Part shown: positions 61,485-64,000 of the stretch, piece after piece
Layout of the letters: each line of letters begins with the position of its first letter
Position numbering within the stretch: position 1 is the stretch's first letter
Assembly (NCBI RefSeq): GCF_000337135.1
Contig: NZ_AOIN01000056.1
Location: 152,813-216,812 of the forward strand
Reading direction: 5' to 3'
DNA length: 64,000 bases
Source of the DNA: Natrialba chahannaoensis JCM 10990
GTDB lineage: Archaea > Halobacteriota > Halobacteria > Halobacteriales > Natrialbaceae
Translations under genes and position numbers: made by a program
The notes under the pieces: generated by a model
Database searches by the model: none
Seen by the model: only the letters and a program-made list of their open reading frames with translations
Told to the model about the DNA's origin: nothing

Positions 61485-62845
61485 GTCGTCGTCCAGCGGC
61501 GGTTGTCGCGGTCGTCGCTCTGCTCGTCCTGAGCAGTGTCGGCGGCGTCGCGCAGGTCGGCGACTCGTCGTCGACGCCATCGCCGAGCGCCTCGGCTTCG
61601 AACGCGCCACCGGCTGACAGCTACGTTATCGAACAGGACGGATTCTGCCAGCAGATCGAGCCGCTCTCGAGCGGCGGCACGGTCGAGTCCTTCTACGACT
61701 ATCGCAACCACGAGACGCATCCGGAGGGCGTCGACCGGATGTACAGCTCCTACGGCACCGAGCACCTCCAGGAAGACGATACCAGTATCCTGTTCCTCCA
61801 CGAGGGCACTGACGGGCTAAGCCTCGTGACGATTCACGACCAAGTTGATGGGAACTCCACCGGCGGTGTCGCAACGTTCGATATCGTCGGCCTCCCAGCG
61901 GAGTCCGAGTGGGTCGTCCAGGACGACAACTACACCGGCGAGACGAACATGGCCGAGTGGTACGGCGGCGACGGCTGGCTCGGCGCGTCGTGGATCTGGT
62001 CCGACGAGCGCACCGACGGCGGCGCGATCAACGGCGGCCTCAACGACGCCTTCGCGATGACGATCCACCCGGCGTTCAACGAGGACGCAGAGCACTACGA
62101 CAACGATGAACTCTACGACCCAGACTTCCACGACGACGGCGAAATCAACGACTGGGAGATCCTCTCGGGTGATGCGGACAACCCAGACCGCACAGCTATT
62201 CCGTCGCTCGACGAGCCGGTAACGATCCGGACCGGAACCTGTGACGGCCCGTCTATCTCCTATGACCTCCTCGGTGGCGGCAGCGGCGAAGACGCCGCGG
62301 ATACAGGCCTCGCAGCTACGATCGAAGGCGCGAGTTCCGACGACCAAATCCACCTGCGACCGACGGCAGGCTCCGTCGACGAGGTTCGATTCGACGACGT
62401 GTACGTAAGCGGCCTCGACGGCGACACCACCGTCACGTTCGAAAACAACCACCCCGACGACCTGCCCGGCAGTCCGGACGATGTCCCCGGACTCGGGTCG
62501 CTGGCCGTCTCCGGCGAACCCACACTCGAGAACCTCTCGGCGACAGTGATGTTCACCGTAGACGAGACGGTACTCGAGGAGCACGAGATTGCGCCCGAAG
62601 ACGTCTCGCTCTACGAGCGGGCAGATGGTGCGGCGTGGAACGAGTCGACGACGGAGTATCAGGGCTCCTCGGGGTCGACGCACGAGTACGCGGCCTCGGT
62701 CGACACGCTCGAGGGGCTGACGGTTGCACAGGCCCAACCGGAGCCTGAATCAGGACTGTCAGCGATGCCCGGCTTCGGTGGCCTCGGTGCGCTCGTGGCG
62801 CTCGCAGCGCTTATCGGCCTGCTCGCGGTGCGGTATCGGGAGTAG
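61481..62845 (+). CDS. PGF-CTERM surface protein, hypothetical
   Basis: The 454-residue protein starts with a signal peptide, MSRRPAAVVAVVALLVLSSV, and ends with the sorting tag SAMPGFGGLGALVALAALIG plus RYRE, indicating lipid anchoring by archaeosortase. The body has STGGVATFDIVGLPAESEWV, GETNMAEWYGGDGWLGASWI, and repeated Asp-rich beta segments. It overlaps the upstream deacetylase gene by 4 nt. I do not recognise the extracellular domain. Confidence 0.82.
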   Translation: MSRRPAAVVAVVALLVLSSVGGVAQVGDSSSTPSPSASASNAPPADSYVIEQDGFCQQIEPLSSGGTVESFYDYRNHETHPEGVDRMYSSYGTEHLQEDDTSILFLHEGTDGLSLVTIHDQVDGNSTGGVATFDIVGLPAESEWVVQDDNYTGETNMAEWYGGDGWLGASWIWSDERTDGGAINGGLNDAFAMTIHPAFNEDAEHYDNDELYDPDFHDDGEINDWEILSGDADNPDRTAIPSLDEPVTIRTGTCDGPSISYDLLGGGSGEDAADTGLAATIEGASSDDQIHLRPTAGSVDEVRFDDVYVSGLDGDTTVTFENNHPDDLPGSPDDVPGLGSLAVSGEPTLENLSATVMFTVDETVLEEHEIAPEDVSLYERADGAAWNESTTEYQGSSGSTHEYAASVDTLEGLTVAQAQPEPESGLSAMPGFGGLGALVALAALIGLLAVRYRE

Positions 62846-63194
62846 GGACTCCTGACTGATCAATCCGACTTGCGGGACGCCGTCTATGGCCTGCCTCGCT
62901 TAAGCCGCAACACCTCCCGTCGGAACGACTAACAACAATGGTTGTGATGGCAGTCGGAATTGCTGCTGTCGCGAGAGTTGTGCGGGCAGGCCTCGTCCAC
63001 CCGTTGGACCGCTGTGGCTCAGTCCGCTCTGGTGGTTCGTCTTCCCGCCGCTCGCAAGGTGCCTGTTATCGCCCTCATACCAGTTCGGGCGACCATCATC
63101 GTGTGCGACTGGTACCGACTAACCGCTTGCTGTGTCGCCGACACAGCGGGTAGCGAGCGTATAATAATGGGACGCAGTGGGGTGCCTCGAGTAG
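62846..63194. other. Gap before the final partial gene
   Basis: About 350 nt with no supported gene. Short frames on both strands do not look haloarchaeal in composition. Confidence 0.45.
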
Positions 63195-63969
63195 ATGCAG
63201 TCGCAAGGATTTCCCGACACTGGCGGCGTGACCGAGACCGGCGGGCGAGTCGAGCTGGGTGTGACGGCTGCGGAGACCGTCGAGCAGTACGAACCCGTAC
63301 TGGATGCGACGCTTGCGTACGCGCGCCGACACGACTATATCGGTCCGGACTACGGCGACGGCTTGAGCAGTCAGCTCCTCCAGGCGCTTCCCGTCGAGAA
63401 CCGCGTGCTGAATCTCGTCGTCCAGGAAACGGTCAAGCGCACGCCTGTCGACGTGCGGCCGCTGTTTCGCGTCGAGTGCAAGCGCAACTACAAGGGCACG
63501 GCGCTGTTCGCGATGGCCAACCGGAACTACCAGCAGTTGGCCACCCAGGATCTCGCGGATCGGAGTGTGGACGACCTGCCATTTGATCCCGAAGGCGAGG
63601 CTGACCGGCTCGTCGATTGGCTCGTCGACGAACAGATCACGGACTATAGCGGCTTCTGCGGCGGCCACCGACACCCGATCCAGCACCTCCACACCAAGGG
63701 CGTGCCGAGTGATCCCGACATCGTCTCGACCGCCTACGCCGTCAGGGCGTTCCTCCAGGCCGCCCGTACCGACGACGACGCCGAGGAGTACGCCGACCTC
63801 GCTCGCACCGCCGCCGACTTCCTCGTCGAGGACCTGAACTACCGGGAAGTCGAGACCGGCGCGAAGGTGGACTACCACATGAACCACCCCGATGACTCCT
63901 ACACCGTCAATGCAGCCGCCATCGGGGCTCACATGCTCGTCGACCTCTACGACTACTTCGGCGACGAGG
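63195..63969 (+). CDS. Partial alpha-toroid-like protein cut by contig end
   Basis: About 258 residues are present, starting MQSQGFPDTGGVTETGGRVE. Repeated helical blocks VLDATLAYARRHDYIGPDYG, DIVSTAYAVRAFLQAARTDD and NAAAIGAHMLVDLYDYFGDE resemble (alpha/alpha)6-barrel proteins of the glycosidase or epimerase type, and homologues are often mis-named antibiotic ABC transporter permease. Genomic sequence stops at 63969, so the C-terminus is missing. The apparent end VSYTHL is adapter sequence. It may act with the deacetylase in surface glycan metabolism (inference). Confidence 0.75.
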
Positions 63970-64000
63970 CTGTCTCTTATACACATCTCTGAGCGGGCTG
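63970..64000. other. Sequencing-library adapter at contig end (artefact)
   Basis: The sequence CTGTCTCTTATACACATCT is the reverse complement of the Tn5 mosaic end used by Nextera libraries, and the following CTGAGCGGGCTG matches the next bases of an early Nextera/454-type adapter. It is not genomic. Confidence 0.97.

Noticed and set aside
63096..63986. 296-aa reverse-strand frame starting MCIRDS
   Set aside because: It begins inside the adapter and is antisense to the alpha-toroid-like gene.
1..64000. tRNA or rRNA genes
   Set aside because: None of the intergenic gaps showed a cloverleaf-like sequence or rRNA signature by reading. A tRNAscan-SE run would settle it.

Overview
The window reads as a contig-end fragment of a haloarchaeal chromosome, most likely from the Natrialba/Natrinema/Natronorubrum group (order Natrialbales). 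Supporting signs are high G+C, very acidic proteins, many leaderless starts 25-30 nt downstream of TTTAWW-type TATA boxes, PGF-CTERM surface proteins, a GHMP-type shikimate kinase, a CDC48 ATPase and halophile-type isocitrate lyase and malate synthase. The last 31 bases are sequencing adapter, so genomic sequence ends at 63969. No rRNA, tRNA or CRISPR array was seen.

Layout. 1-3.8 kb: partial aldo/keto reductase, a small ORF, a membrane protein and a penicillin-acylase-type Ntn hydrolase. 4.6-7.6 kb: glyoxylate bypass pair aceA-aceB and an HxlR regulator. 9.4-17.2 kb: a tight operon of two PrkA-type kinases, a DUF444 (YeaH-like) protein and SpoVR. 17.3-22.8 kb: polyhydroxyalkanoate locus with a small ORF, an HTH protein and phaB, then divergent phaJ and phaRPEC. 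22.8-31.0 kb: glycerophosphodiesterase, receiver protein, SDR, glnA, thioredoxin, several small Cys-rich or HTH proteins and a PGF-CTERM protein. 31.1-43.4 kb: Lhr-type helicase, a degenerate receiver, phosphatidylserine decarboxylase, large-subunit catalase, CDC48, shikimate kinase and chorismate mutase.

43.5-48 kb is an accessory island with four toxin-antitoxin modules (two RHH-RelE, one MazF type, one VapBC type), a lipoprotein and a dispersed repeat. 48-55.5 kb mixes intact genes with decayed ones: a frameshifted DUF5694 gene, a shattered metallo-beta-lactamase, an acyl-CoA ligase fragment abutting a MITE-like hairpin, and a stress protein with an in-frame stop. 55.6-64 kb: MATE transporter, HTH/DUF7521 pair, hydrolases, and a polysaccharide deacetylase / PGF-CTERM / putative alpha-toroid cluster cut by the contig end.

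Two themes link the genes. Acetyl-CoA use is represented by both the glyoxylate bypass and PHA storage. Genome plasticity is represented by a MITE-like hairpin family (three good copies, one degenerate), toxin-antitoxin modules and gene decay. The most promising leads are the paired-kinase PrkA/DUF444/SpoVR operon, the helix-hairpin-helix tail on PhaC, the palindromes in the phaRPEC promoter, the small ORF coupled to the phaB operon, and the covarying hairpin repeat.
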